From the NCBI GenBank assembly GCA_018815325.1, contig JAHIYE010000026.1, forward strand, positions 62,001-126,000: a stretch of DNA of 64,000 nt, read 5' to 3'. The position numbers and the translations under genes were made by a program. The DNA comes from Gammaproteobacteria bacterium. Lineage in GTDB: Bacteria; Pseudomonadota; Gammaproteobacteria; Burkholderiales; Burkholderiaceae_C. Below are positions 62,839-64,000 of the stretch, piece by piece. Within the stretch, counting starts at the first letter, position 1; every line of letters begins with the position of its first letter. Below the pieces are notes generated by a model. The model worked only from the letters and a program-made list of their open reading frames with translations. It was not told the origin of the DNA and made no database searches.

Positions 62839-64000
62839 TCAGGGACGCTTCATCTGGCAGCTGGTAGGCGTGCTGGCCACATAGGCGGGGATTTCCTTGA
62901 CAGGTATGAAGGTGAAGCCAGTCTTCTCGACGCTGTAGGGGTACTTCTTGTCAACCTTCTGCCACTTGGAGATAAACAGCGGCTGCTGCATCTGGTGATC
63001 AGACTTGCGCATCTCGGCTTCGCCATTGAAACCTTTGAATTTCAGGCCTTCCATGGCCGCAGCCACCTTGACCGGATCGATCGACTTGGCCTTGGCCATC
63101 GCATCACCCAGCATGGCAATGCCGTTATAGATGGAGAAGGTATAGAAATCATCGCCAAATTTCTTCTGATACTCATTGGTCAGCTTGCCCAGCATGCCAG
63201 TCCAGTTGGAGTGGCCATAAGAGATCTGGTACACCTCACCCTCACCACCTGAAGCCAGCACCGTCGGCGTGCCCGACACGGCAGCGTAATAGGTGTACAT
63301 CGGAATCTTCAGGCCCGAGTCATTGAGCGCCTTGACCAGCAGCGTCAGATCCTGGCCCCAGTTGCCCGAGACGATGGTATCGGCTCCGGCCTGCTTCATC
63401 TTGGCCACATAGGGAGCAAAGTCCTTGACCTGACCGAGTGGAACCAGATCATCGCCCACGATCTGGACATCAGGGCGCTTGCGTGCCATGCCTTCCTTGA
63501 AGTACTTGGAGACCTGCTGGCCGTGCGAGTAATTCTGGTTCAGCAGATAGACCTTCTTGACCCTGGGCTGGTCCTTCATGAAGCTGGTCAACGCCTCCAT
63601 CTTCTGGGAGGTGTCGGCATCCAGCCTGAAGTGCCAGTAATTGCATTTCTCGTTGGTCAGTGCAGGATCCACCGCGGCGTAGTTCAGGTAGACCACTTCC
63701 TTGCCGGGATTGCGGTCATTGAACTTGCCCACGCCGTCCGACAGCGCCAGGGCAGCACCAGAGCCGTTACCCTGCACGATGTAGCGAAAGCCCTGGTCGG
63801 TGGCCGACTTGAACGTGTTGAGCGCTTCCTGTGGCGAACCCTTGCTGTCCATGCCCACAATCTCAAAATTCACGCCAGCCGCATTGTTGGCACCATTGAG
63901 ATGGTCGACGACAAACTGCCAGGTTTTGAGCTGGTTTTGCCCCACATTGCCAAACGGACCCGACAGGCCCTCGATCATGGCGATCTTGACAGTTTTGCCT
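62839..64000 (-). CDS. livK: Liv-type periplasmic binding protein, 5' end cut by window
   Basis: At least 387 residues of a type I periplasmic binding protein. The frame is open to base 64000 and the signal peptide lies beyond it. Family segments are GKTVKIAMIEGLSGPFG, the GMDSKGSPQEALNTFKSATDQ lobe and LNQNYSHGQQVSKYFKEGMA. TIVSGNWGQDLTLLVKALND follows. The C-terminus contains KVDKKYPYSVEKTGFTF. Related proteins bind branched-chain amino acids or aromatic and aliphatic acids. It is the first gene of the transporter set. Confidence 0.93.
   Translation of the reverse strand, partial: GKTVKIAMIEGLSGPFGNVGQNQLKTWQFVVDHLNGANNAAGVNFEIVGMDSKGSPQEALNTFKSATDQGFRYIVQGNGSGAALALSDGVGKFNDRNPGKEVVYLNYAAVDPALTNEKCNYWHFRLDADTSQKMEALTSFMKDQPRVKKVYLLNQNYSHGQQVSKYFKEGMARKRPDVQIVGDDLVPLGQVKDFAPYVAKMKQAGADTIVSGNWGQDLTLLVKALNDSGLKIPMYTYYAAVSGTPTVLASGGEGEVYQISYGHSNWTGMLGKLTNEYQKKFGDDFYTFSIYNGIAMLGDAMAKAKSIDPVKVAAAMEGLKFKGFNGEAEMRKSDHQMQQPLFISKWQKVDKKYPYSVEKTGFTFIPVKEIPAYVASTPTSCQMKRP

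Overview
The window looks like a chromosomal segment of a beta-proteobacterium of the order Burkholderiales, most likely family Comamonadaceae. This rests on a GC-rich host sequence, the mltG-tmk-holB-pilZ-tatD gene order, a Bug-type (tripartite tricarboxylate) binding protein, a Liv-type ABC system next to a beta-oxidation cluster, and several copies of a roughly 55-bp interspersed repeat of a kind I recall from Comamonadaceae genomes. No rRNA, tRNA, CRISPR array, phage or IS element was found. No stretch longer than 300 bases lacks a gene; the largest gap is 12991-13251, about 260 bases.

Layout. 1-3.8 kb: a cut-off DUF4124 protein, then guaB and guaA for de novo GMP synthesis. 3.9-15.5 kb: a signalling-rich stretch with a REC-GGDEF-EAL protein, PaiB-like protein, a TadA/haloalkane-dehalogenase-like fusion, LD-carboxypeptidase, a cyclase-FHA protein, a CHASE-PAS histidine kinase and a Cache protein plus chemoreceptor. 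15.7-21.5 kb: housekeeping, with the leftward mltG-tmk-holB-pilZ-tatD-ankyrin run and ygfZ divergent to it. 21.5-24.8 kb: a hotdog-GNAT fusion, an HSL-type esterase, an iron alcohol dehydrogenase and a DUF3012 lipoprotein.

24.9-28.94 kb is the most interesting part: a compact chromosomal integron. An intact intI points left. A short attI region lies next to it, and four gene cassettes point right. Each cassette's first bases are complementary to the inverse core of its own attC, which fixes the cassette boundaries. The intI promoter has a perfect CTGT-N8-ACAG LexA box in its spacer. A facing promoter for the cassettes overlaps the same box. A 20-codon attI leader ORF with a strong Shine-Dalgarno ends exactly inside the recombination core. 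The last cassette carries a BrnT/BrnA toxin-antitoxin pair, and its attC core is mutated.

29.0-48.5 kb: patatin-like and HDOD proteins, a Bug protein, Tex, a DUF1223 protein, a cation diffusion facilitator, three glutathione-transferase-type genes, a leftward RND efflux operon (membrane fusion, pump, outer membrane), a small hydrolase, an uncharacterised protein, an SDR, and a fourth GST-like gene. 48.5-58.9 kb: a leftward fatty/acyl-CoA degradation cluster starting from a FadJ-type fusion, with thiolase, two hotdog thioesterases, two acyl-CoA dehydrogenases, SDR and MDR oxidoreductases. A good sigma-70 promoter overlapping an imperfect dyad sits in front of it. 58.9-64 kb: livF-livG-livM-livH-livK, transcribed leftward, with livK cut by the window edge and a terminator-like hairpin between livK and livH. 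The transporter and the acyl-CoA cluster together suggest uptake and beta-oxidation of a carboxylic acid, but the substrate cannot be read from sequence.
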